DNA from: Amphibalanus amphitrite
Lineage: Eukaryota; Arthropoda; Thecostraca; Balanomorpha; Balanidae
Assembly (NCBI RefSeq): GCF_019059575.1
Contig: NW_024882760.1
Location: 1-64,000, forward strand
DNA length: 64,000 bases
Reading direction: 5' to 3'
The notes below the pieces were generated by a model. That model searched no databases. It was not told where the DNA came from and saw only the letters and a list, made by a program, of their open reading frames with translations. Made by a program: the position numbers and the translations under genes. Every line of letters starts with the position of its first letter. The stretch's first letter is position 1. Shown piece after piece: positions 1 through 10,782 of this stretch.

Positions 1-3000
1 CGTCAGCGATGTCGACGAGGCGCGCCGCAAATTTGAACACTAAACGCGGGCCTCTGCCTGCACGGCTATTGCTCCCGGACCATCAGCGGCCGATCACGAC
101 TGGGGGGCGGGGAGGGGGCACGAGGCAGGTCACCCACTGGCAATGGGCCGTGAAGATATCGGGGGTGGCTAGATTGAGTGAGTGCGCGGCCCAGCTGGCG
201 TGCCGCTGGCTCTGAGTGGCCGTCATTCCGGTCACATGACGACGGGGAGCGAGCCTCTGAATGCGGCCGGCCGGCGGCGTGCGTGAGCTGCTGACGCGGG
301 CGGCGGTCATATGAGACGCAGTCCGGAGATGGGCCGTGTGTCACGCGGCCGGCTCATTGACTCGGGCCCGCGGCCAGCGTCTCTGTTTGCTCGGCGCCCC
401 GATCGGTCCGAGACGGACGCTGCGGGCCAATGCTGCGGGCTGACGCGGTGAGATTGGAGGCCGTGCCGCTCCCGACTGACCCGGCTGACCGACGGCCGAC
501 CGACGGGCGACCGACGGGCGGACAGCCGGCGCCGCCCCACCGCCTGCGACACATCCCGACACGGAGTCTCACCACACCAGCTGGGGCGTCTGGACAGCGC
601 CACTGGGAGCTGAGCGACGCCGTCGGCCCAGTCTCGGTCCTACCTACTAATGGCGAGCGACAGGCGGTGCGACACGCAATTAGGGGGCCGCCACTGGCCG
701 GGGCCGGCGGCGGCGCTGGCGGCGACCCGCGCGCCGCTGCGCCGCCGGCATCGCTCCGTCCCAAGGCCGTGTCACCGAGAGAATGGGGTCGGCTGATTGG
801 ACCGACGAGACAATGGCCTTTATTGCGGCGCTGCAACACAATTGACGGCTGCTGCCGACCCCTCGCCTCCGCCCCTCCCTGACACGAACAGAGATAGACG
901 ACCATCATTTCAGGAGAGGAGAGGAGAAATTTCGGCGGCGAGCTAATTGGTGCAGACTGCAGGATCCCCGTCACTTTTGGAATTTGATTGGACTAGCCGT
1001 CAAAACCAATGTAACTTGATAGTGAAATTTTATCTTATTTGATCCTGATCCAGGTAATAAGGCAATGTACTTTAGCATCCTCTTATCTGTGTAAAGTTAT
1101 GAGGCTATGGGTAGTCTCTAAAGCTGCTCGTTATGGTAATGTGATGTGCTGCTCCAGCGGTGTAGTGCGTGCTTATGTCGGTGCTGTATCCTACATTGTT
1201 CCACAGAGGGCTAGTTGTTTTCGTGCGCAAACGTGCGCAACACCAACCACCCCGAATAACAAACCCCTGGAAAGCTAACAGTTTTTTAGTAGTGGTAAAC
1301 CGTAACTTTAATGAGCTATCGGACCTGACGTTATGTTGTTTCGTCTTAAAGGCGAAATTATTGCGTAAATTATCCGGCTATGAGCTGTTGATTGATCCAA
1401 GCGGCCTAATTTGTTTCCCATTATTGGATGCATTTGTGTTCACTTTACTATATAGCTCCGAGGAATAATCAGCATGTCTGTGAGGAAAGTTATCTCATCA
1501 ATATCAGAATATGCGGAGCATCCAAGTCCCCACCAAATAAACTTATTAAAATGCTATTTAAAAAGGCCATTAAAGTCTCCAGAGCTTACCGGCGCTACCA
1601 TTAAAGCCCCATGAACAGCCCTAACTTACATGATAGCGGCATATTTTCCAATATCACACGGTGAGTGTAGAAAACTTTCAAGAAAAGATCAAGTCATAAC
1701 CACCAACATAACTGGCCCGCCTATTCATCCCTAGAAATCCCACCGCACGGCCTTCAGACCACGAGTGACCGCTGCTCAGGAAATCACAGCTCCCTGGAGA
1801 GTCGGGGACGGCCCGGCGCGGCCCGGCGCGGCGCGGCGCGGCTCGAGGGTGGTCGGAATCACGGACTGCTGTGTCACAGCGCTGTCCGCGGACCGGATAT
1901 TGGTCCGAGCGAGCCGGGGAGCCGACTGGCCCCACCGACAGACGAGGTCGGTCCCAAGAAGGACGCCGAACGCGGCACGCCGGCTGAATTACACACACAG
2001 CACAATAGTTGGCGGGAGGAAGGCTCGAGCGGTCTATCCTCCATGCTATCAAGCTGTCGCTGTTAGTGGAGATCTTTTCGCTGTATACTTTGTGTCGGAG
2101 ATGGAATGATTTTACTTTCATGGTCATTGCTCACATGAGTCACACTGGAAAGTGTAAACGGTAAAATAGAGCAACGGTCAGTTTTATCGACAGATAAAAG
2201 GTCGGCTGTGGTTATTTTTATTATTCACTGCAGCCACACAAAGGAAAACCGATTATATGTTTTCAAATATAACCTTATGTTCAATGATTGCGAAATGCAA
2301 ATGGTTCCAAAATTAATTACAAAATGAATATATTTCGGACACTGTCCTTCTTCAGTTCAGAATTGCAAATTAAATCATTTAGTCACAACAGCGCCAGAAT
2401 ATGTCGATAACAGCTAAGTTAGGAAGTCTCACATTGGTAAATTCTCGCGCAAAATAGACAACCATCTTACAGTTGAAATGTTCACAAGGTACCCTTTCAT
2501 ATAAATATAATACATGTGTGTCCACAATTTACACATTAATCCATCCCTATCATCAATCAATCACTAGACCACAAGCATCTAGTCGTCTATTCAACCATCG
2601 AGCCATGCAATCAGTCAAACATCCAACCATCCATGTACTCACACATCACTCAGCTATAGATAATTAGACAATCAAGTCATCAAAGGCCACCATCTTACAT
2701 CAAAGAGCATAAGTACTTTACCATTAAACCATTCATTCAAACCTCGAAACAATACTCAATCGTTCAATCATTCATGTTCATCCATACATTCATACATTCA
2801 TTCATTCATTCATTCATTCATTCATTCATTCATTCATTCATACAATCATCCAATTATTCAGTCCTTCATTCATTCATTCATTTTCTCACATATCATTCAT
2901 CAATATGGTTGAATATAAAAGCCACTTGTCACTCAGTAATACACACATGATCAGTGAATCAGTGGCAAAGGCATCAGAACAGAAGACGTTACAATAGCGA

Positions 3001-3050
3001 AGTTGTAAATGCTAGAGTACTACAGGACAGGATCAGTTCCTCATTTCTTT
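1..3050. other. No gene recognised; GC-rich then AT-rich noncoding DNA
   Basis: The first 950 bases are strongly GC-rich and CpG-rich. They contain open frames on both strands, but none shows a recognisable domain or convincing splice signals. From about 1000 to 3050 the sequence becomes AT-rich, apart from a short GC-rich island near 1790-2000. An ATTC microsatellite lies at about 2786-2882. Further exons of the minus-strand SEA-domain gene should lie to the left of 4448. I could not identify one here, so they are probably beyond the window edge. Confidence 0.5.
2786..2882. repeat. (ATTC)n microsatellite
   Basis: About 14 near-perfect CATT/ATTC units run from 2786 to 2840. They are followed by a short interruption and a second short run up to 2882. 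The surrounding sequence is rich in degenerate CATC and TCAA words, as if it were an older, decayed part of the same array. Confidence 0.9.
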
Positions 3051-3075
3051 CCCTTGGTCTATGACTCGTTACCCT

Positions 3076-4105
3076 TTAAATGATGGCCCAGGCCGCTATG
3101 TTGCTGTTTAGAGCTGGGCGAATCTGTTTGATCCAAAGAGACTCCGCTATTTTCCTGCCTCTACTTTCATCGCATGCCTGCAGAATCTTTGCCCTTACAT
3201 TATGGGGTCCCGGCCGACACTGGGGATGCTGTGTTCGGAAATGCTCGCCCCACGGGGAGTCATTCCGCTTGTTTTTAGCATCTCGCAAGTGTTCGTTGTA
3301 GCGGAGGCGCACCGAACGTCCCGTCTCACCAACATAACTCTGGTTACACAGTTCACACGTGAGCTGGTACACCACACCTGAGCTGTGGCATCTTCCTTTC
3401 AGTCCGGCGGCGCACGAGTGGCATCGAGAGCCACCGGGACAGGGTGGAGGCTGGAGGGCTGACCGGACCAGTTGGTGCCTGATGGTGTTCTTATTAGTCC
3501 AGGCCAACCCCAGGTCAGGTTGGCTACTCCTCCGGACGACTGTCTGGACCGCGTTGGCGAGCTCGTCGTCGACAAATCGGTAGCACCATTCTGACTGCGG
3601 AAGCATTCGGTCTTCTTGTTCTTGCTCTGGTCGTCTTCATGCACTGGTCCACCGCCTTGTTGATGGTCTTCACGTTGTACCCGTTGTTGGCGAATAGCTC
3701 TCTTGTTTTGTTGATGCTTCGGTGTCGGGCGTTATCGTCACTTGATAGCTTGATGGCTCGTCGTATTTGTGAGTGAAGCACTGCCCTTTTGGTCTTCCAT
3801 GGTTGAGCCGACTCTGCGTGAAGTATAATCCCGGCTGATGTTGGTTTGATGTAAAGTTCCGTTGTATACTTTCCCGAAGGGTAAACTGTGATCTTGGTAT
3901 CTAGAAAGGGGATTGGTGTATTGTCTTCCGTCGACTCGATGGTAAATTTCATTGAAGGATGTGCTTCGTTGATGTGGGATAAGTATTCTTTGAGACTAGT
4001 TGGTCCGTGAGTCCACACTCCAAAAATGTCATCGATGTATCTCATGTAGATGTCCGGTTTGAGAAGTGCGCTATCGTTGAAGGTATCCTCAAGGTGTCCC
4101 ATGAA
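3076..4105 (-). mobile_element. Penelope-like retroelement fragment, RT C-terminus plus GIY-YIG endonuclease
   Basis: This is the 3' part of a Penelope-like element, read on the minus strand. The frame at 3524-4102 shows the reverse transcriptase catalytic motif YIDDIF followed by PFLDTKI and the usual downstream thumb region. The frame at 3076-3606 continues with a cysteine pair region (CHSCAAGLKGRC) and a GIY-YIG nuclease signature (GVVYQLTCELC, then YVGETGRSVRLRYNEH). It ends in a typical basic tail and a stop. In this family the RT copies the RNA and the GIY-YIG domain nicks the target. The two parts lie in different frames, with a shift near 3530-3606, so the copy is dead. The 5' half of the RT is missing, and the sequence breaks off directly into a TA-rich microsatellite at 4106. 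Clade within the Penelope-like group is not assigned. Confidence 0.92.
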
Positions 4106-4206
4106 GATGATATGTCATATATAAAACATATATATAACATATATATGTATATAAACATATGTATATATATATGTATATAAAACATATATAAAACATATAT
4201 ATGTCA
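4106..4206. repeat. (TA/TATG)n microsatellite
   Basis: Alternating ATAT, CATA and TGTATA words run for about 100 bases, immediately abutting the truncated 5' side of the Penelope-like fragment. TA-rich tracts may be the place where reverse transcription of the element stopped and the new end was joined. That is an inference from the adjacency alone. Confidence 0.85.
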
Positions 4207-4447
4207 TAATGCTGTTCATACAAGTACTTCGCCATTTACTTGAAAACCGATTATGTGAAAAAATTAGCCAACTTGACTGATATTTTCACATCAGCATTTT
4301 TTTTTTCGCGTGGGTAATGAAATTTATGGGTGACCCTTACATAAAATTAGCCGCAGCCACGATTATCTGTTAGTAAAACTTGCCATAGATCGACCACGTT
4401 TATGGAATCAACCATTCAGTGCGTAACCGATCGGGGGCGACACGTAC

Positions 4448-4515
4448 CTGAACGAGTCGATGACGACCTTGTCGAACCAGACCGCCAGTGGGGACGCCTT
4501 GAATGCCTCGGTGAG
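4448..4515 (-). CDS. Mucin-like SEA-domain protein, exon 4 (middle of SEA domain)
   Basis: This is a 68-base internal exon. On the minus strand it is preceded by a pyrimidine-rich CT tract ending in CACAG and is followed by the donor AG/GTACGT. It starts in phase 0, which matches the phase-0 end of exon 3, and leaves two bases of a codon at its end. It encodes LTEAFKASPLAVW followed by FDKVVIDSFR. Joined to exon 3, this reproduces the helix-strand core of a SEA domain (the leucine-rich helix, then V-x-I-x-S-F before the usual GS cleavage site). The next exon, which should hold the GS(V) autoproteolysis site, was not found and is presumably beyond the left edge. Confidence 0.85.
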
Positions 4516-7263
4516 CTGTGGACCGGAGAGAGAGAGGGCAGGGTCAGGGTCTCTGTCAGTCTCTGACTGTCTCTCAGTGCCAATAGCTTCGAGGTCGCCG
4601 GCCGACAGAACCACCGCTGTGACGGTGTGACGGTGACGGTGAGGGCTGTGTGACGGTGATGGGTAGAACGGTGGCTGGTTCCTAGAAAAGACCGTATCAT
4701 TACCATGGTATGCGTCACGGGCTAGGTGTCCGGACATGATGTCATGCATGTCCTTGTACTTACTGGCCAGCGAGCTCTGTCCTGATGACCGGTATGATCT
4801 AACCTGCCGTCTCGAAAATAAGCTTTGATTGGTCCGAAGTGTGACTTTTGATTGGTCTAATATGTGACTTATAACCGGCCCGAAGTCTGACATATGACCG
4901 GTACAAATTATGACCTATAGACCCGTTCGAGGTCTGACCTACGGCCGTGGCGTTTACACACGTTAGACAGATCCTAGCGTTAGCAAAGACTGCGTGAGAC
5001 TCTTACAAGCCATAAAAGAAGTCAATAGGAAATTCCTATAGACTTTGGACAAAGGTCGACTGATCATCGGTCGCATACCCGACATGTCATTGGAATCTCT
5101 AAAGGGCGCCTCGGCATTTCTCATGGGTTGCACAATCACAAACTGCTGGCCAGACAGGCTCGGCCTCTGAAAGGTTCCACCACTGAGTGGAAGCGAGGCG
5201 CCATTTACGCCGGCTGTAATACAGCGTGATGAGCTGCCGACATTGCGGACCACAGTTTACCTGAATTGCGACTTCATGGCCGGGCGGAGCCAAATGACCC
5301 TGTCAATTGATTACTCGCCCTTAATCAGGATCAAAGAGCTCATCTAAGCTGATCAGGATGAGAGCCAGAAAGAGATTACTGTGTTTACAGTGTGAGCATA
5401 TAGGTACGTTAGCTATTGAAATTTAATGTGTAGACTGTTTTTTATCATTCGCTTTTATGTTTTTAACAGGTACGGCATTCAATTCGCTGAGCAAGTATCA
5501 AAGAGCATTTGGATACCAACTTTACCACAATGCATTTCATCCATCAGACAGCTTGGGGCATCGAAGCGATGTTTACTTGCCGCCCGATGCAGCCGTTTCG
5601 ATGGTTAAAGGTCGATACATTTCACTGGGCCGCTCCATTGGGATCGAGATACGCCACCACAAGAGCGATGCGGTCGCCGACTCCGACAGCCGATCCCTCC
5701 CTCCCCTCCCCTCCCGTCTCGTGGGGTTCGAAACAGCCTAGCTACGGTCTCGAGGGCTGTCGATCGGGGTCGCCTTGTCTAGACTGGGGCTCAGGCTCGT
5801 CAACAGCCGAGCAGGAGCCGAACGCAGCAACACAGTCCTGAACCGCACCAAGACGCTTTTAGATTTTAATGCAGCAAAGAGCTGCTCTGGAGCTCGTTGA
5901 TGGTTCATTGTTTGCCTTTGTCATAAAGAGATTAGAGCGCAATTACATCGTCTTTTGAAGCGAGGGCTGCTGCTATAATGTGAATGAGTTGAAACGCATA
6001 TAACAATGAAATGGAAAGAGCTTGCGGGTGTTCCGCCTGATTCTTCTGCGTGTCAATCTAAACCGTCTGTATGCTACCCCATCTGAATGTCATGCTGTGA
6101 GTGCGTCATAATGCCTCTTACGTAATCTGATGATCATAATTTCCTACGCCAAGTACCGAAGAACCGAGCCCACTGATCCTAATGGGTGAGGTTTTATGAC
6201 ACGGGCGTTCGCACCAGTTGCAGACCACCCACTCCTCTCTCAGTCTCGTCTGCCGTCTTTCCTGTTGTCTGACATTACACACAGAAAAATATTGACACCG
6301 TTAGCGGTGTAATTGCACAGTACATATCTGAGCACTTGAGGAAAGTTAATTTAGTCCCTTCCCCGCTTAAATTACTCGCGCTTCTAAAGGAACACCAGGA
6401 AGAAGGTAATAGAACACTGTTAGGAGGGTTGGGTGTTTTACTACGTGTAGCAAAACACCCAACCCTCCTAACAGTGTTCTATTACCTTCTTCCTGGTGTT
6501 CATTTAGAAGCGCGAGTAATTTAAGCGGGGAAGGGACTAAATTAACTTTCCTCAAGTGCTCAGATATGTACTGTGCAATTACACCGCTAACGGTGTCAAT
6601 ATTTTTCTGTGTGTACGAGAAATCGTTCATGGGTAAGACCAGGGCCCAATTTGGGCCCAGGGTCTGCAACGCAGCTCTGCGTGTCAGTGCTGATGCTGAC
6701 GACTCAACGAGCCAGGCAGCGCACCGAGCGAGCCTCGCGTTGAGCGGGTTGAGTTTCTGTCGGTCTATGGGGAGCGGGCCGGGACGGCCGGGTCGATTCG
6801 GCGACGTCCAGGCCCGCCGCTGTCGGCGGCCAGGTCATCATTAATTTAGTCGCCGGCGATTAGGAGCGGAATCGTCCGAGTGTTATGGTGCTCAGCGGAG
6901 CGATCTCCGCGGAATGTGTGTGCTGCTCTGTCGACTGATGACGTCCGGCCGGTGGGAGCGAGAGTGCTCTCAACGGCGGGGCGCGCGTTTGCGGCACTGC
7001 TTGCCTATATGCGGATGGTTGTTAGAGGTGATTAAATACGGGGATATTCAACAGAAATATATAACATGTACGCAAAAATAGGTGAACATTGAGCGCGCAT
7101 TAGAGAATAAACGCTAATATTCGTATACACAGCAACACTAAATGCGGTTAAAATTATTTGAGAAGCAAACGGAATTGCATGAAGCCGATGAAACCAAAAT
7201 ATCCTTGTAACGTCTCCGGTCCCATCCCGTCTCGTCCTATCCCACCCCTTCCTGTCGTCTCAC
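4516..7263. other. Intron 3 of the SEA-domain gene
   Basis: About 2.75 kb between exon 3 and exon 4. It holds a 340-bp palindrome (6276-6615), described separately. A GC-rich patch at about 6690-6960 has no recognisable coding content. The rest is unremarkable AT-rich sequence with short open frames on both strands. Confidence 0.7.
6276..6615. repeat. 340-bp near-perfect palindrome with no spacer
   Basis: The two 170-base arms are reverse complements with only about three or four mismatches. The dyad centre is at 6445/6446, inside the ten-base word CTACGTGTAG. The outer ends read TACACACAG on the left and CTGTGTGTA on the right. Because the arms are mirror images, both strands carry almost the same open frame (6336-6524 plus, 6367-6669 minus). 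No flanking target-site duplication is evident. It could be a foldback-type element, a recent inverted duplication or an assembly artefact. No function is assigned. Confidence 0.9.
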
Positions 7264-7543
7264 CTCGAGTGTGACCAGCTCGGCGGCGTCCTTCCACGGC
7301 TCCGTGTTCCGCACTGCCAGCTCCGGCCTCCAGGTGAGGCCCTCCACGATGCGCACCGAGCTGGCCATGCGGCAGTTGGAGCCGCACACGCCAGGCGTGG
7401 TCGGCACGCGAGTTGTGGTGGTGGTCGTGGTCGTGGTAGTGGTGGTAGCCGCCGTCGGCAGAGGCGTGGTTGATTTGGTCGTCCTGACCTCACCCGGCAC
7501 CGTCGGCTTCGGAGGAGGGCTTGGCCAGCCCGTAAACTTCGGT
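7264..7543 (-). CDS. Mucin-like SEA-domain protein, exon 3 (poly-Thr stalk and start of SEA domain)
   Basis: This 280-base exon is bounded by the acceptor ATTCCAG and the donor GAG/GTGAGA. It completes an Arg codon split with exon 2 (CG + A) and ends in phase 0. In order it encodes a Pro-rich linker (PKFTGWPSPPPKPTVPG), a run of twelve threonines, a short Cys-bearing stretch (VCGSNC), and then RIVEGLTWRPELAVRN and WKDAAELVTLE. The last part fits the N-terminal strand and first helix of SEA domains, in which an aromatic residue and an EL pair precede the Ser/Leu-rich helix. A Thr-rich stalk before a SEA module is a typical layout of O-glycosylated surface mucins and of shed extracellular proteins. 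The join to exon 4 continues the helix without a break. Confidence 0.9.
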
Positions 7544-7754
7544 CTGGAATGGATATTGAATGGTGTTTTAATAACCAGCAACGGAAGTCGTGAACAATCT
7601 ATGACCGATAACAAATCGCATTTGCTGAACTCGATAACGTAAAAATGCAGACAGGTCGTGGTAGTGCAGTGACGGCTTGAAGCGAGTGACTTGAGCTATG
7701 ATAAACTGATTGTGAACTTAAAATATCTAACTGCGATCAAGGAACTCAACTTAC

Positions 7755-10671
7755 CGGTCGCCGAGCCGTGAGAAGAGGCCCTTGCCGGGGTTCTCCAGAT
7801 CGTATGCGGAAGGCGGCAGCGGCGTGCTGCCTCCAGCCTCGCTGCTGTCGTCAGGACGGCCGAGCGGCAGGTTCAGATCGAGTGGCTTCCTCTCCTTGTT
7901 GCTGCCGCCCGGGAAGACGATGCCGCCCTTCCTGCTCGGCGCCCTCGTGGTGGATTTCTCGGTGGTAGTGGGGTCCTGGCTGTCGGGCTTGTATCCCGGC
8001 GGCAGGAAGGCCGACACGTCCTGTTCAACAACAGTCACGGCCGGAGTTTCTGAGTCACTATCTGAAGTCGTGGTTGCTGGAGGCTTGTAGCCCGGCGGCA
8101 AAAACGCCGATACATCCTCCTCGACGACGATTGGAACACTGGGCCTAGACGTTGAGGTGGCTTTTTCTCGTGGCTTGAAGCCGGGCGGAAGGAAGGCGGA
8201 AACGTCCTCCTCGACGATCGGGAGACTGGATTTGGTGGTCGTTTCTGCGGGCTTGTAGCCTGGCGGGAGGAAAGCAGAAACGTCCTCTTCGATGGCGACG
8301 ACTGGCAGCCCAGAACTTTCCGTCGTGGTAGTTTCCACAGGTTTGAAGCCGGGCGGCAGGAAGGCTGACACGTCCTCCTCAATGATGACCGGCTGCTTCT
8401 TCTCACTAGTGGTGCTCACCGACTCCAGCTGGAACCCGGGAGGCAGGAACGAAGACAGGTCTTCCACATCCTGAACCTCGACCTTAGGTGTGAACGTCTG
8501 CGGCGGCGGCGTCAGCTTCGGTGTGCTGGAGCTCTCGAGGTCCTCACGCACCTGCTGTTTGAAGTTCTCCGGCAGGAGGTCGGGGTTGATGTCCTCCTCG
8601 ATGATGACTACACCTCCGTCGGTACGCAGCGTGGTAGTTTCGACCGACTCGGAGACAGGCTTGAAGCCGGGCGGGAGGAAGCGTGACACATCCTCCTCAA
8701 CCACATCCAACTCAGCAGCTGACTCCGTGGTAGGCGGCGCCGGCTCCGTTGTCGTGGTCGTGGTGCGTGATCCCGGCCTTCTGCGCGGTGGCAGACGTAC
8801 CGGCCGCTGGCGCTCACTGTCCGCCCGGAGTTCCTTGCCGTCTCGGTTGGCTCCAGGACGTTCCGTGCTGGAAGCACTGCCACGCAGACGCTCGATCAGG
8901 GACTGGACTGCCCGAGGTCGCTCCGGAGAGCCATTGGCGATGATATCCGCCAGTCCTCGGCGAGGACTGGGTGCTCTGCGGGCAGTGGTGGTCTCAATCT
9001 GCTCAGTTGTCGCCTCTGTCTCGGGTGCGTCCGTAGCGGCGGCCGTGGTCTCCTCAACCGGCGACTCTTCGTCCTTCAGCTGGCTGAGCAGCGAGGCGAG
9101 TCCGCCGCCGCCGCTGCTACTGATGGATGGACGTGGGCGTCGGTTCGCCGTCGGAAGGCGACGTGACGTAGTTGCCTCAGTCGAGGGTGCTCTTGTTGTC
9201 TCTCGGAAGCTGGCCCGCGGCGAAGGTCTGGTAGTTGGTTCAGGCTCTTCGGTCGCCTCATCAGTAGCAGCTGCCGAGGCTTGTTCCCGTTGCTGTTCCA
9301 GAAGCTGCTGCCGCAGCCGCTCCCTGAGGGACAGGCGGCGCGGCGCCGGCGTCTCCTTTTCTGGTGTGGCCTCCTCGGCTGCGCCTCCGTCCTGGCTGCG
9401 GCCCTGTAGCCGATCCCGGAAGGAGGGCCGGCGCCGCTGGAACGAGGGACGTGTGGGCCGCGGCGCGAACGGTGTCGTCTCGCGGGTGATGCGGTTGGTG
9501 GGCGGCGCGGTGATGGCCGTGGTGAAGTCCGTGTCGGAGAGTGACGGCTCCGTGCTCGCTGGCAGAGGTGCGGCAGTCGCACTCACGGTACCCAGGTCTA
9601 CAGAGTCCAGTGATTGAAGTTCGCTGTCGCTGGAGACGGACAAAGGCCGAGCCGTGGTCGCGGTGACATCAGGCACGAACTCGGTCGCTTCGACGTCGGC
9701 GGCCGACAATGGCTCCGTGGTCTCCGCAGGCCTGGCAGTTGCCAACTCAGTGGTGGTCTCGGGTTCACTGGTGGCGTCGACCGGTGCCTCGGAGTCGGTG
9801 AAGACGGCGTCTCCGCCCGCCGCAGTGGTGATCGGACTGCGCTCAGTCGTGTCGGCAAACTGACTGAGGGCGCTCGCCGTGCTGGCCTCGATACTATTCT
9901 CAGTAACGCTCGGGAAGACATCACCAACTTCGTCGACATAGTCATAAAACAGGTCTCCCTCCGGATAGTCACCGTAGTCAATCAGCCCTCCGTCTCCAGT
10001 GAGGTCCTCGGTTGTGAACGAGGTCTCGGTGGTTGGCGGTGGCTGTTCGCTGGGCGGCTGCTCGGTGGGCTCGGTCGTGCTCCTTGGCCTGCCGAAGAAC
10101 ACGAACGGTGTCCTGCGTGGCGGTGGTGCCGGTGACGTCTGGGGCGCCGAGAACTGGGGCGTGGGCCGGGGCGCCGGCGGGGCGCCGAACCGACCGCGTG
10201 GCTCCGTCAGCTCCGGCTCGAACACGGTCACCTCGTTGGAGCGCAGAGTGGGGCTCTCAGTGGGCGCCGGCGTCGTAGGTGGCCGGTTCACAAACTGGAA
10301 GAGCGTGGGGCGAGGCCGCGGCCGCTGCGTTACCGGCGGCGCGCGGAACACATTCTGCTGTTGCTGCTCCTGCCTCTGCTGCTGCTGCTCCTGTGGCTGC
10401 TGTGGCGGGAAGCGCAGCACTGGCCGGAACTGGCCGAACTGCGGCTGCGCCGGCGGTCGGAACTGCTGCTGCGGCTGCTGGCGGAAGGCGGTGAACGGCC
10501 GCTGCTGCTGCTGCTGCTGAGGGAACTGCTGCGGAGCGTTGAACGGGAACCCAGGCGGCCGAGACTGGAACGACAGGACGTTGTTGTTGAGCAGTCGCGC
10601 GCCCTGCTGCCGCTCCCGCTGCCGCTGCTGCGCCGGCGAGCCGAATGCAGTGAACGGGACGTTGTTGGATG
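7755..10671 (-). CDS. Mucin-like SEA-domain protein, exon 2 (Gln-rich, Thr-rich and FLPPG-repeat region)
   Basis: This 2917-base exon is open throughout. Its acceptor is TGTTTCAG (AG at 10673-10672) and its donor is CG/GTAAGT (GT at 7754-7753). It encodes about 972 residues of low-complexity extracellular sequence. A Gln/Pro/Phe-rich segment comes first (about residues 45-140 of the predicted protein), then Pro/Thr-rich and Asp/Tyr-rich stretches, then Thr/Ser/Glu/Ala-rich mucin-like sequence broken by basic clusters such as RRRPSFRDRL and LRERLRQQLLEQQ. Last come eight units around EEDVSAFLPPG[FY]KP (about residues 680-920). With exons 1, 3 and 4 the predicted protein exceeds 1113 residues and is unfinished. 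It probably acts outside the cell, in cuticle, matrix or as a glycocalyx component. I do not recognise a named orthologue. The plus-strand frames inside this exon are antisense shadows. Confidence 0.9.
7980..8710 (-). repeat. Eight-unit FLPPG protein repeat within exon 2
   Basis: Eight units share the core [IV]-[EV]-E-D-[VIL]-S-x-F-L-P-P-G-[FY]-K-P, separated mostly by 20-30 residues of Thr/Ser-rich linker. Five units carry DVSAFLPPG exactly, one has DVSRFLPPG, one has DLSSFLPPG and one is degenerate (DINPDLLPENF). The nucleotide sequence of the units differs mainly at third positions. That suggests selection on the peptide and not a fresh DNA-level tandem amplification. Confidence 0.92.
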
Positions 10672-10782
10672 CTGAAACACAGAAACAGCGGCTGTTAGAA
10701 CAAATGACCAGGCACCAGCACCGGCTCCACACACTACACGACCTCGATCAAAGTTGAGCGAATTCAATTCGCAGGGTCTTAA

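Noticed and set aside
354..974. 206-codon minus-strand frame and the overlapping plus frame at 430-882
   Set aside because: Composition-driven frames in a CpG-rich stretch. I tested the region for the next SEA exon and found no matching peptide.
5426..5841. Three overlapping plus-strand frames near a TTTTTAACAG acceptor-like word
   Set aside because: They lie inside intron 3 of the SEA gene on the other strand, lack domains, and the frames disagree with each other.
8490..9617. Long plus-strand open frame of 375 codons, with others at 7271-7642, 9614-10135 and 9999-10520
   Set aside because: They are antisense to exons 2 and 3 of the SEA-domain gene. Their Ser/Gly/Val/Arg-rich composition is what the complement of Thr/Pro/Glu codons gives, and they have no domain.
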